DNA of 64,000 nt from NCBI RefSeq assembly GCF_052113205.1, contig NZ_JBFRCU010000006.1:1-64000 (forward strand), in the 5' to 3' direction. This document shows, in pieces, positions 42,836 to 51,130 of this stretch (positions within the stretch are counted from its first letter, which is position 1; each line of letters begins with the position of its first letter). Below the pieces are notes generated by a model. The model saw only the letters and a program-made list of their open reading frames with translations, did no database searches and was not told the origin of the DNA. The DNA is from Inquilinus sp052113205 (GTDB lineage Bacteria > Pseudomonadota > Alphaproteobacteria > DSM-16000 > Inquilinaceae). A program made the translations under genes and the position numbers.

Positions 42836-43783
42836 TCACACCGCGTGCACGCCCTGGGCGGCCTTGACCATGTGGAAGGCGACCAGGAGCTGGGTAAGGG
42901 CGAGGGGGTGGCTGATGCTGCGGCCGAGGGCGCCGTCATAGCGGCCGAGGCTGTCGCGCAGGTGGCTGGCCTCGGGGATGTGCTCCCAGAGATACTCCTC
43001 CACCCGCTCGGCCCGGCGGTCGGAGATCGAGCCGCGGATGTCCAGCACGTCGACCGGCTTGCCCTCGTCGCGGGTCAGCTCGAAGCCGACGCTGCCGTCG
43101 CCCACCGCCTCGATCAGCCGCGAGAAATTCGGGTGCGGCAGGGTCGGGCGCAGGATATGGGCGACGTCCAGCCGGTGGTCGGTCTCCGGCGCCCCGGCCT
43201 GGGAGTTGGCGCCCGGCGGCCGCTGGAAGCGGATGACGATGTCGGCGAACAGCCGCTGCGGCCGGATGAAGGTCGGGCTGTCGAATTCCCGCTTCTTCAG
43301 CGATTCCAGCACCTGCTCGGCGGTGTAGCCGCGCTTGCTGGTGTCGCGGTGCACCTTCCAGCGCACCCGCAGCTCCTCCTCGGGGTCGAGGTAGATCTTG
43401 ACGTCGTAGCAGTCGCGCATCGCCCTTGTGGCGTAGCCCAGCAGTCCTTCCGCGACCACGAACTCCTTCGGCTCGATGTATTCCGGCCGGTCCAGCGTGC
43501 CCTGGTCGTGGTTGTAGATCGGTTTCAGGATCGGCTGGCCCTGGCGCAGCAGGTGCAGGTGCTGCTCCAGGATGTCGACATAGTTGCCGGCGGGGTCGAG
43601 GGCCGAGACCCCGTTGCTCGCCCGCTCGCGCCGGTCGTAGCGGTGATAGTCGTCGGTGCAGATCAGGGTGCAGCGCTGCGGCCCCAGGATCTCGGCGATG
43701 CCGCGCGACAGGGTGGTCTTGCCGGCCGCGCTGTCACCGACGATCCCGAGGATGATGGGCCGGTCGAAGGAGGGCTTGGACAT
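42836..43783 (-). CDS. prk: Phosphoribulokinase (plant/cyanobacterial-like type)
   Basis: A 315-residue kinase making ribulose-1,5-bisphosphate. P-loop GDSAAGKTT (16-24), then TDDYHRYDRRER, ALDPAGNYVD, KPIYNHDQGTL and VVAEGLLGY. These motifs match the cyanobacterial/plant class better than the usual proteobacterial octameric enzyme, which has a SGAGTT P-loop and DAFHRYDR. The Met at 43783 (GGGAGA upstream) is chosen; the upstream Pro-rich frame is not coding. The regulatory Cys pair of plants is not obvious. Confidence 0.92.
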   Translation of the reverse strand: MSKPSFDRPIILGIVGDSAAGKTTLSRGIAEILGPQRCTLICTDDYHRYDRRERASNGVSALDPAGNYVDILEQHLHLLRQGQPILKPIYNHDQGTLDRPEYIEPKEFVVAEGLLGYATRAMRDCYDVKIYLDPEEELRVRWKVHRDTSKRGYTAEQVLESLKKREFDSPTFIRPQRLFADIVIRFQRPPGANSQAGAPETDHRLDVAHILRPTLPHPNFSRLIEAVGDGSVGFELTRDEGKPVDVLDIRGSISDRRAERVEEYLWEHIPEASHLRDSLGRYDGALGRSISHPLALTQLLVAFHMVKAAQGVHAV

Positions 43784-44000
43784 TCTGGTCTCCCATCTCG
43801 GGTCGTGATCGGCGAGCCTCGGGCGCGGCTCGGAAGGATTGGGCCAGCTCCGCCCGGCGGCCTGCGGCTCGCCCCCTCCCTCGGGGGGAGGATTGAGGGA
43901 GGGGGCTGCCTCCGCCCTGGGTGTCGTCGCGGCTGTGGGCGGAGGGGTGGGGATGGGTGGTGGGGCCGGAGTGCTCATGCGCCGCCCCGGTGCCGTCGGG

Positions 44001-44131
44001 TGCCTCTCCCGCTTGCGGGAGAGGTCGGAGACGCGAAGCGGCTCCGGGTGAGGGTTCTTTGTCGAGGCCTGGGCCGGCCCTCACCCGGTCTCGCTGCGCG
44101 AGCCCGACCTCTCCCGCAAGCGGGAGAGGCA
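44001..44131. repeat. Long palindromic repeat (TGCCTCTCCCGC type)
   Basis: Same family as 26813, with a shorter middle. Left half has GGTCGGAGACGCGAAGCGGCTCC, right half GGTCTCGCTGCGCGAGCC. It lies between the cbbF and prk genes. A related C/G-run hairpin is at about 43868-43912. Confidence 0.85.
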
Positions 44132-44159
44132 ATCCGAGCCCGGCGGGGCAGGTGCGCGC

Positions 44160-45137
44160 TCACCGCCGCACCTCCGGCGTCTCCACATACGTCGTCAGCA
44201 CCTGCCACCGCCGGTCCGGCGCCGTCAGCATCAGCGACTGGGTGCGGGTGCTCGCCCCCCGCCGCGACACGCCCTCGAACAGCAGGCCGGTGGTGATGCC
44301 GGTGGCGGCGAACCACACCTTGTCGCTGCGCACCAGCTCCTCCACCCCCCACCAGCGGCGGGTGTCGAGGCCGGCCTGGGCCACGGCGGCGCGCTCATGC
44401 TCCAGCTGCGGGTCGATGCGGCCCAGGAACTCTCCCCCCAGCGCCCGGATGGCGCANGCCGCCAGCACCCCTTCGGGCGTGCCGCCGGTGCCCATCAGCG
44501 CGTCCACCCCGCCGCCCGGCATGGCGGCGACGATGGCGCCGGCCACGTCGCCGGCGGGGTACAGGGCGACGCGGGCGCCGGCGGCGTGGATCTCCTCCAC
44601 CAGCCGGCGGTGGCGCGGCTTCTCCAGCACATAGATCGACAGTTCGGAGACGGGCTTGCCCAGCGCCTCGGCCAGCACCCGCAGCTTGTCGCGGGTCGGC
44701 GCCAGCGGGTCGATCCGGCCCTTCACCGCCGGCGGGCCGGCGAACTTCTCCATGTAGAAGGCGGGGCCGGGGTCGAACATCGCGCCCTGCGGCGTCATGG
44801 CGACTGCCGCCAGCGCGTTGGTCTGGCCGTTGGCCAGGTGGCTGGTGCCGTCGACGGGGTCGACCGCGATGTCGACCGCCAGGCTGCTCTCGGCGCCCAG
44901 GCCCAGCCGTTCGCCCTTGAACAGCTGCGGCGCCTCGTCCTTCTCGCCCTCGCCGATGACGATGCGGCCGTCTATGTCGAGATGGTTGAGGACGGTGCGC
45001 ATGGCGTCGACCGCGGCGGCGTCGCCCTCGTCCTTGCGGCCGCGTCCGATCCAGTCGAAGGCGGCGCGGGCGGCGGCTTCGGTAACGCGGCGCAGCGCGT
45101 AGATGAAGCCGTCCTCGGCAATCGCTGCACCGGTCAT
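44160..45137 (-). CDS. cbbF: Class II (GlpX-type) fructose/sedoheptulose bisphosphatase
   Basis: A 325-residue GlpX-family phosphatase. Motifs: IGEGEKDEAP (metal site), DIAVDPVDGTSHLANG, YVLEKPRHRRLV and MGTGGTPEGVLAA. In cyanobacteria this type hydrolyses both fructose- and sedoheptulose-bisphosphate. Start at ATG 45137 is preferred (GGTGGAG upstream) over GTG at 45149. The N at 44457 is in GCN (Ala), silent. It is the first gene of the cbb operon, divergent from the AT-rich island. Confidence 0.92.
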   Translation of the reverse strand: MTGAAIAEDGFIYALRRVTEAAARAAFDWIGRGRKDEGDAAAVDAMRTVLNHLDIDGRIVIGEGEKDEAPQLFKGERLGLGAESSLAVDIAVDPVDGTSHLANGQTNALAAVAMTPQGAMFDPGPAFYMEKFAGPPAVKGRIDPLAPTRDKLRVLAEALGKPVSELSIYVLEKPRHRRLVEEIHAAGARVALYPAGDVAGAIVAAMPGGGVDALMGTGGTPEGVLAXCAIRALGGEFLGRIDPQLEHERAAVAQAGLDTRRWWGVEELVRSDKVWFAATGITTGLLFEGVSRRGASTRTQSLMLTAPDRRWQVLTTYVETPEVRR

Positions 45138-45443
45138 GCGCATCTCCACCCGATATCCGCGCTCCGGCCGGGGCCGGGTGCGGGGCAGGGAGTCTGTCGC
45201 TCCCCAGGACGATCAGGATCAGGGAGAGGACAGCGGACCGGAACGCCCACCCGGGTGGGCCGGCGCGATCTTACGGGTGGGGCGGGACCTGCCCGGATGG
45301 GTGGGATGAGATTGATCAGTTTCCGAAGCCAATAGCTCCTATGGCCTTTCCGTGCTGTCGGAAACTCCGTAAAAGGCTAGCTTCCTAGGTTGTCATCGCC
45401 TGTCCGGTTTTGGAAAGAAGCTCTTGCCAATTAGAGGTTCGAT
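45138..45443. other. Divergent promoter region of cbbF and the AT-rich island
   Basis: 306 bases with no gene. The left two-thirds are GC-rich and hold the palindrome listed separately. The right third (from about 45305) shifts to lower GC and leads into the foreign-looking island; AGAGG at 45433-45437 is the ribosome site for the ATPase gene. No cbbR gene lies nearby. Confidence 0.55.
45245..45260. promoter_or_regulatory. Perfect 16-base palindrome upstream of cbbF
   Basis: GCCCACCCGGGTGGGC is a perfect palindrome 108 bases before the cbbF start codon. It could bind a dimeric regulator of the Calvin operon. It does not look like a LysR-type T-N11-A site, so CbbR binding is not implied. Confidence 0.35.
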
Positions 45444-46775
45444 ATGTCGGAAACCGTATTCGACGTTTTCAAGGTCAATGGCTTACCATCCGTAACGTAT
45501 GTGGAAAGAAAAAATGGAGCCCTTGAGAAAAGGCTCAAGGATGCATTGAATGCAAAAGGACAATTGTGCTTGGTTACCGGGCCGTCAAAAACAGGAAAGA
45601 CCACACTTTATCGAGAGGTATTAAAAAATCGAAATGAGATACCTCTCATAGTCGCGTGCCATAACAGCAAGACCTGCGATACAATTTGGAAAGAGGCATT
45701 AGAAAAAGTCGATTTTGATCGAGTTCAGTCCACTAAGCGAGCTTCTGGCGGAAGCATAGGCGGTGAAGTGGAAGTTTCTGCCAAATTAAATTGGGCGTGG
45801 CTTGCGCAGGCTACAGCTAAGACTAAGGCAATTTTATCGAGTACGAAAAATGAAGAAGAAACCAGATTAAAAATATTGTCCGAGCCGGGGCCGGATATTT
45901 TAATTCCGATTCTGAGAAACACAAACTATGTTCTAGTGATAGAAGATTTTCACTATCTAGATGATTTTGAAAAGAAAATTTTGTTTCAAAAATGGAAACA
46001 ATTTGTTGATAGTGAAGTTTCAGTTATAGTGCTAGAAACTTCTCACAATGCAATAGATATTGCTTCCAACAATAAGGACTTGGTAGGAAGAATAGCTCAT
46101 ATAGATATTGGTCATTGGGAAAAATCAGACTTAAAGAAAATATGTCATCTTGGATTCAATCATATTGGGGTGGCGGTGCGCGAGGCATACCACGATTTTG
46201 TTGCGACCGAAGCCGCGGGATTGCCGATTGTGGTGCAACAGATCTGTCAGTCTTTGTTTACCGAAAAAAACTTATATAGCATTGCCGAAATAAAGAAATC
46301 AAAAATTTTTATTGATAAAAAGCATATAGAAAGTTGTTGTCACGCGGTAGCGGGTATAAATTATAAATCATTTGAGACATTCTACCGGACTCTTATAACC
46401 GGACCACGTGAGAAATCCAGAAAGTACAAAACATATGAGCTTGTTTTAGCCTGCTTTACACTTGATCCTATTTCGTTCTCTCTGAGACGATCTGAATTGG
46501 CATCTCGACTAGATAGGCTTGATCTTCCTAGTGTTGAATTTCCGCCTGCCGCATCTATAAATTCTACACTCGGTGCTCTAAAGAAGTTTCAACAAAAAAG
46601 AGAATTCGAACTTCTCGAGTGGAGACCATCAGAAGATACGCTCTACATATTGGAGCCAACATTTCTGTTTTATGTTAGATGGAGGAAGCCAAAAAATACG
46701 GAAGCTCTGCAGTTGGATTTGTTTGAGCAGCTGATTTCAGCTTCTAAGGATAGAGAAGATGTTGATGGTTCATGA
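45444..46775 (+). CDS. P-loop ATPase of the AT-rich two-gene island
   Basis: A 443-residue protein. Walker A is GPSKTGKTT (46-54), Walker B is VLVIEDFH (163-170), and a sensor-like Arg216 (VGRIAHI) and AAGLPIVVQQIC (258-268) recall AAA+/STAND ATPases such as Orc/TniB relatives. The C-terminal third (about 310-443) is family-unknown, with a possible winged-helix (SLRRSELASRLDRL). Sampled lines are near 35-40% GC against about 70% around it, and codons are AT-ending, so it is acquired DNA. It precedes a DUF3800 gene by 21 bases; the pair likely acts together, perhaps in phage defence. Confidence 0.8.
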   Translation: MSETVFDVFKVNGLPSVTYVERKNGALEKRLKDALNAKGQLCLVTGPSKTGKTTLYREVLKNRNEIPLIVACHNSKTCDTIWKEALEKVDFDRVQSTKRASGGSIGGEVEVSAKLNWAWLAQATAKTKAILSSTKNEEETRLKILSEPGPDILIPILRNTNYVLVIEDFHYLDDFEKKILFQKWKQFVDSEVSVIVLETSHNAIDIASNNKDLVGRIAHIDIGHWEKSDLKKICHLGFNHIGVAVREAYHDFVATEAAGLPIVVQQICQSLFTEKNLYSIAEIKKSKIFIDKKHIESCCHAVAGINYKSFETFYRTLITGPREKSRKYKTYELVLACFTLDPISFSLRRSELASRLDRLDLPSVEFPPAASINSTLGALKKFQQKREFELLEWRPSEDTLYILEPTFLFYVRWRKPKNTEALQLDLFEQLISASKDREDVDGS

Positions 46776-46796
46776 AATTGAGAAAGCATTATATAA

Positions 46797-47939
46797 ATGA
46801 AACTCATTCTTCCCAGACTTATTTCGTGTGACGAATCCGGGTTTACCGGAAACGACATGCTAAATAAGGAGCAGCCGTTTTTTGCTTATGCTTCTCACGA
46901 TTTGGAACTCGCCGAGGCAGAAGCTTTAGTTGCCGAGGCTAGAGGTAGATTTCCAATACAGATGAAAGAACTTAAATCTTCGAAATTGTTAAAAACCAAT
47001 CGTGGACGAGATTTTTTGGAGCACATTTTGGCAAGAATCGAAGGTAGATATATTGTGACTATATATGAGAAAAGATTAAGTATAATGTGTAAACTATTTG
47101 AGTATATTTATGAACCCGTACTTCAGAATAATAATTATATTTTCTATAAAAATAACATGCACCGCTTCGTTGCAATGTATCTTTACATGCAACTGATTGA
47201 TGCGCCTATGGTCGATCTCATAGCGGAATTCGAGAAATTTATGCGCTCTCTTGACCCATCAGATGCTCCAACATTCTTCAGCCATGACATAAATTTAGAA
47301 AATGATGATCTTCTCAACACCATAATCCGATTTGCTAGGGGATATAACGTAACGATAGTTCATGAGGCTAGAGATTTGATGGGTATTGGAGATTCAGGGA
47401 AATGGATATTGGATCTAACGTCATCGGCCGTTTTTAGTCACCTAACGGCTTGGGGAGAAAGACACGATATATTAGAAGTGGTCTGCGATGATTCTAAACC
47501 TCTCTTATCGATAGTGGGCTTCTTTGATGCTATGATCAATCGGCCTGACAGGGTATCGACTGATTTGTTTAACAAGGAACGGAATATAACTTGGAATATG
47601 TCAAAGCCGATTGCTTTTACGTCTTCCGATTCTCATCCCGGAATACAGATCGCTGATCTGATAGCGGGGGTTGCTGCAAATATACCAACAAAAAGTGGGA
47701 ATTCAAATTATGCCAATTTGCTAAATAAGGTTGTAAGACATTTACATGAAGATATAATAATGCCGGATTTTGACGTCCTAAAAGGAGATCAGGCTTTAAT
47801 AAATTGGCTTGTGCTTTTGGAGTTAGCTGCTAGAGCAGACAGAGGAGATGATCCTCTTTACGGAATTGAGGATATATATTCTCTTGCCAGGCGATCGTTG
47901 CCGGGACTCCGCGCTAAAATTGGCGATTTCAACGCATAG
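46797..47939 (+). CDS. DUF3800 protein (RNase H-like putative nuclease)
   Basis: A 380-residue protein with the three marks of DUF3800: D12-E-S-G15 at the start, D231-D-S-K234 (EVVCDDSK), and Q284-I-A-D287-L (PGIQIADLIAG). These acidic residues line up like an RNase H/transposase-type active site, but activity is unproven in the family. Same low GC and codon use as the ATPase gene before it. No strong ribosome site is seen, so translation may depend on the upstream gene. DUF3800 genes are common on mobile DNA and in defence islands. Confidence 0.82.
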   Translation: MKLILPRLISCDESGFTGNDMLNKEQPFFAYASHDLELAEAEALVAEARGRFPIQMKELKSSKLLKTNRGRDFLEHILARIEGRYIVTIYEKRLSIMCKLFEYIYEPVLQNNNYIFYKNNMHRFVAMYLYMQLIDAPMVDLIAEFEKFMRSLDPSDAPTFFSHDINLENDDLLNTIIRFARGYNVTIVHEARDLMGIGDSGKWILDLTSSAVFSHLTAWGERHDILEVVCDDSKPLLSIVGFFDAMINRPDRVSTDLFNKERNITWNMSKPIAFTSSDSHPGIQIADLIAGVAANIPTKSGNSNYANLLNKVVRHLHEDIIMPDFDVLKGDQALINWLVLLELAARADRGDDPLYGIEDIYSLARRSLPGLRAKIGDFNA

Positions 47940-47974
47940 CATGTCTTCTATATCTCTTCCCCTCGTGGTGCCCT

Positions 47975-48943
47975 TCATCCCCTCTCCGTCTCCGGCACAT
48001 CCACCTCCGCCAGGCTGATCGGCCGGAACCCGTCCTTCCGGCTCCAGTCGAGATGGCCGCCCAGGCGCTCGACCAGGGCGGCGGCGTCGGTCTGCGGCAG
48101 GTTGACGGTGGCCAGCGCTTGCGCCGTCGCCCGGAGATAGAGCACCGGCGTGACGCCGATATGGCCCGAGCCGCGGTCCAGCAGGTCGGCCTGCATCACC
48201 ACCTCGATCTCCTCGACCGGCAGGGCGGCCAGGCATTCCGCCGCCACCCGCACCGCGGCCGAGCAGATGGTGTCGCGGTGCAGCTCCAGCATCCGGCCCG
48301 GCGCCAGCGGCTTGACCGAGGCCTTGCCCGATTGCAGCAGCGTCACCGACCGGTCCGGCAGATCCTCCAGGTCCAGCCCGTCGATCATGGCGACGATCCG
48401 CCCGCCCGCGACGAAGACGAGGTCCAGCCCCTCGACCGAGAAGGGCAGGTCGCCCAGCCGGGTGAAGCGGCCCAGCGCCTCCGCCACCGCCGCCGGGTCG
48501 CGCGCCACCAGCCGCCGGGCGAAATCGATCTCGTCCCGGCGCGCCTCGGCCTGCTGCCGCCGCGCCTGGAACTCCGCCTCGTCGCGCACCCGCGCATCCT
48601 CCACCGCTGCGGTCAGCTCGACCTGGCGCCGCTTGGCCCCGCCGAAGGTGCGGGNGAACCAGCCGGGCTTGTAGGCCTCCTGCTGCCGCCGCGCCGCCGC
48701 CTCCTGCACAGCACTCCGCTCGGGCTCGGCCGGCGGCGCCGCCGCGGCGAGGTCGTGCCAATCGCGGCGCGGCAGCTGGACCCGGTGGGCGCCGGTCAGG
48801 GCCTCGATCAGCCGGTCGTATTCCTCGGCGGCGGAGGCCGCGGCCTCCTGCTCCGCCTGCTTCTGCGCCGCCTTCTCATAGGCCAGGCGCCGGCGCTCCG
48901 CGCGCTCGTCCTCGCGGCGCACCGCCCGGATGCTGCTCGCCAT
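47975..48943 (-). CDS. Coiled-coil protein of unknown function
   Basis: A 322-residue protein. Residues about 1-135 are charged and helical with Ala/Glu/Arg/Gln-rich coiled coil (ERRRLAYEKAAQKQAEQEAAASAAEEYDRLIEAL is split by a short loop). The C-terminal half is globular (GDLPFSVEGLDLVFVAGGRIVAMIDGLD, RDTICSAAVRVAAECLAALPVEEIEVVMQ). No signal or membrane segment is seen. Met at 48943 follows GGGGGA. The N at 48655 leaves one residue (after GWF) undefined. High GC, so native. Family not recognised. Confidence 0.75.
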   Translation of the reverse strand: MASSIRAVRREDERAERRRLAYEKAAQKQAEQEAAASAAEEYDRLIEALTGAHRVQLPRRDWHDLAAAAPPAEPERSAVQEAAARRQQEAYKPGWFXRTFGGAKRRQVELTAAVEDARVRDEAEFQARRQQAEARRDEIDFARRLVARDPAAVAEALGRFTRLGDLPFSVEGLDLVFVAGGRIVAMIDGLDLEDLPDRSVTLLQSGKASVKPLAPGRMLELHRDTICSAAVRVAAECLAALPVEEIEVVMQADLLDRGSGHIGVTPVLYLRATAQALATVNLPQTDAAALVERLGGHLDWSRKDGFRPISLAEVDVPETERG

Positions 48944-49025
48944 TCCCCCTCCCCGAACCGACCCCTTCAACCCTTGCGGCGGATTGTGGAGAATGCAAGG
49001 CGCAGCCAGTGCCGAGGTGATCGCC

Positions 49026-49457
49026 ATGAGCCCCATCCCCGCCCGGGACGCGATGGTCAATCTCTATGTCCGCGACGTGGAAGGCCTCGCCGCCTTCTAC
49101 CGCGAGGCCTTCGGATTTGCCGAGACCTTCCGGACGCCGCGCGAGGGGCCGCCGGTGCATGTCGAGCTGCGGCTCGGCGCCTTCGTCCTCGGCTTCGCCT
49201 CGATCGCGGCGGCGCAGGCGATGCACGGCCTGCCGCTCGAATCCGGACCCTCCGGGCCGGCAGGCCCGCCGCGCGGCGAGATCGCGCTGTGGACCGAGGA
49301 TGTCGACGCGGCCGCCACGGCACTGGTCGCCCGCGGCGCGCGCCTGGTCTCGCCGCCGCATGATTTCATCGGCACGGTGCGCGCCGCCTGGCTGGCCGAC
49401 CCCGAGGGGAACCACATCCAGCTGGTGATGAAGCTGACTCCGGCGCAGGAGATATGA
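49026..49457 (+). CDS. VOC-family (glyoxalase-like) protein
   Basis: A 143-residue vicinal-oxygen-chelate protein with two beta-alpha-beta-beta-beta units (MVNLYVRDVEGLAAFYREAFGFAETFR, then IALWTEDVDAAATALVARGARLVSPP...AAWLADPEGNHIQLV). The C-terminal Glu/His-rich end (PEGNHIQL) is the usual metal-side strand, though the canonical Glu is replaced by Gln. Start at 49026 has GAGGTG upstream. It overlaps the next gene by 4 bases. Substrate unknown. Confidence 0.83.
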   Translation: MSPIPARDAMVNLYVRDVEGLAAFYREAFGFAETFRTPREGPPVHVELRLGAFVLGFASIAAAQAMHGLPLESGPSGPAGPPRGEIALWTEDVDAAATALVARGARLVSPPHDFIGTVRAAWLADPEGNHIQLVMKLTPAQEI

Positions 49458-49855
49458 CCGTGACCGACCTCCCCACCCGCTACCGCGCCTATATCGACTG
49501 CCTGAACCGGCAGGACTGGGCGCGGCTGGGCGATTTCGTCGACGAAGCGGCGCGCCACAACGGCCGCCCCTTCGGCCTGGCCGGCTATCGCGCCATGCTG
49601 GAGCAGGATTTCCGCGACATCCCGGACCTGCGCTTCGTCATCGGGCTGCTGGCCTGCGACCCGCCTTTGGTCGCCGCCCGGCTGGACTTCACCTGCTCGC
49701 CCAAGGGCCGGTTCCTCGGCCTCGACGTCAACGGCCGCACGGTCTCGTTCAGCGAGAACGTGTTCTACGAGTTCCAGGGCGGGAAGATCGTCCAGGTCTG
49801 GTCGGTGCTCGACAAGACCGCGATCGAGGCGCAGCTCGAGCGCCCGGCGCGGTGA
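49454..49855 (+). CDS. SnoaL/NTF2-like (ester cyclase family) protein
   Basis: A 133-residue alpha+beta barrel-cone protein. Family-like stretches: YRAYIDCLNRQDWARLGDFVDEAARHNG, AGYRAMLEQDFRDIPDLRF, FSENVFYEFQGGKIVQVWSVLDK. It is translationally coupled (ATGA) to the VOC gene. Such proteins range from cyclases to non-catalytic binders, so no reaction is assigned. Confidence 0.83.
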   Translation: MTVTDLPTRYRAYIDCLNRQDWARLGDFVDEAARHNGRPFGLAGYRAMLEQDFRDIPDLRFVIGLLACDPPLVAARLDFTCSPKGRFLGLDVNGRTVSFSENVFYEFQGGKIVQVWSVLDKTAIEAQLERPAR

Positions 49856-50267
49856 GCTGCTGCAACGCACATCGATCGACAATGTCGACGGCGGACGTAC
49901 GAACAGATTGCCTCTCCCGCTTGCGGGAGAGGTCGGACATCCGAAGGATGTCCGGGTGAGGGGATAGCGGCCTCGCCGAAAGCACAGCTTTGTCAGGACC
50001 GAGCGCATGACCCGCCCGATCCTGAAACACAGCCACTGGTCGCGGCCGAGCCGCCCTCACCCGGTCTCGCTGCGCGAGCCCGACCTCTCCCGCAAGCGGG
50101 AGAGGCAATTTAGCAGCGCTCGGAGATGTGTGAATCCGATAGCCCCAGGGAGAGGTGCAGGGCCGCGGCTCCTGTTTCCCTCTCCTCGGGGAGAGGGAGG
50201 GGCCCGCCGCGTTGGCGGCGGGAGGGTGAGGGGGAGGGCCGGACGCCAGACTTCTACGCACCCCGCC
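49856..50267. other. Repeat-filled gap, no gene seen
   Basis: About 410 bases between two genes. It holds the long palindromic repeat at 49907-50109 and a second, G/C-run hairpin near 50185-50240 (CCCTCTCCTCGGGGAGAGGG, then GCCCGCCGCGTTGGCGGCGGG). Confidence 0.55.
49907..50109. repeat. Long palindromic repeat (ATTGCCTCTCCCGC type)
   Basis: Nearly the same as 26813-27016, including the middle part with GGACATCCGAAGGATGTCC and GAGCGCATGA. The two copies, 23 kb apart, differ by scattered substitutions, which suggests duplication or exchange between copies. Confidence 0.87.
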
Positions 50268-50834
50268 TCACGCCGCCGCGTGGCCGATGTCCGGGCGGCG
50301 GACGATCCGGCTCATCGCCTGGCTCCAGGCATCCGCCTGCTGCGGCGGCCGCGGCGGGACGAAGGAGCGGTAGCTGCGGAACGCCAGGCGGTCATCCAGC
50401 CGCCGGGCCGGGGGCGGCTCGCGGCACATCACCCAGCTGGTCAGCTCGACCGCGCCGTGCTGGCGCAGGCTGTCGCCGCGGACCAGCAGCACCCAGCGGC
50501 CGGAATCGTCGAAATAGCCATGGTCGATGGCGTCGATCTCCACTTCGGGCGCGCCCGGCTGGCGCAGCGCCGCGGTCGAGGAATGCTTGAACGGCGCCGG
50601 CGACATCGGGTCGAAGCCGGCCAGGGTGAAATTGGTCCGCACGGCGAAGCTCCCGCCGGTCTCCGCCGCGCCGGCGGGCAGGATGCCGCGCACCAGCACC
50701 AGCGCGTTGAACGGCTCGGGCCCCGGGACGGCGCTGCGCAGCACCGGCTGCAGCTCGATCTCCAGCCCGGGGTCGTCGGGATCGGCCGGCGGGGCGGCGA
50801 GGCGGATCGGATCTCTGGCGTCGAGCATCTGCAT
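50268..50834 (-). CDS. Hypothetical protein, possible surface or phage-like component
   Basis: A 188-residue protein without recognised domain. It contains LEIELQPVLRSAVPGPEPFNALVLVRGILPAG and IDAIDHGYFDDSGRWVLLVRGD, beta-rich in appearance, and a C-terminal FRSYRSFVPPRPPQQADAWSQAMSRI. There is no signal peptide. Start among the two Met codons at 50834 and 50828 is uncertain and no strong ribosome site is visible. The gene is native in GC. Function unknown. Confidence 0.55.
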   Translation of the reverse strand: MQMLDARDPIRLAAPPADPDDPGLEIELQPVLRSAVPGPEPFNALVLVRGILPAGAAETGGSFAVRTNFTLAGFDPMSPAPFKHSSTAALRQPGAPEVEIDAIDHGYFDDSGRWVLLVRGDSLRQHGAVELTSWVMCREPPPARRLDDRLAFRSYRSFVPPRPPQQADAWSQAMSRIVRRPDIGHAAA

Positions 50835-51130
50835 GATGGCGTCTCGGAAGCCGTTGCGAGGAAGCCCTTCCGATGACAGCCAACCACGCCCCGCCCGCCC
50901 GGGTCGTCCTACGTTCGTAGGACGCCGGGCGGAATATTTGCGGGGGGTTGCGTTGGCGCAGCCGGGAGACCAACAGATTGCCTCTCCCGCTTGCGGGAGA
51001 GGTCGACAGCGCGAAGCGCTGGCGGGTGAGGGGATTTTGTCGAGGCCGGGACCGGCCCTCACCCGGTCGTCCTGCGGACGCCCGACCTCTCCCGCAAGCG
51101 GGAGAGGCACTACCAGAGATGTCGACAGAC
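50835..51130. other. Gap with palindromic repeat, no gene seen
   Basis: About 295 bases. A short spacer with GTCCTACG/TTCGTAGGAC dyad (about 50905-50923) is followed by the palindromic repeat 50977-51109. Confidence 0.5.
50977..51109. repeat. Long palindromic repeat (ATTGCCTCTCCCGC type)
   Basis: Third copy of the family of 26813 and 49907 within the right half, with a short middle as at 44001. The inner halves read GGTCGACAGCGCGAAGCGCTGG and GGTCGTCCTGCGGACGCC, which differ from the other copies although both remain self-complementary. Confidence 0.85.

Noticed and set aside
45300..47960. Island considered as an integrated prophage or IS insertion
   Set aside because: There is no integrase, transposase, phage structural gene, tRNA or terminal repeat at its edges. 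Only the two genes differ in base composition.
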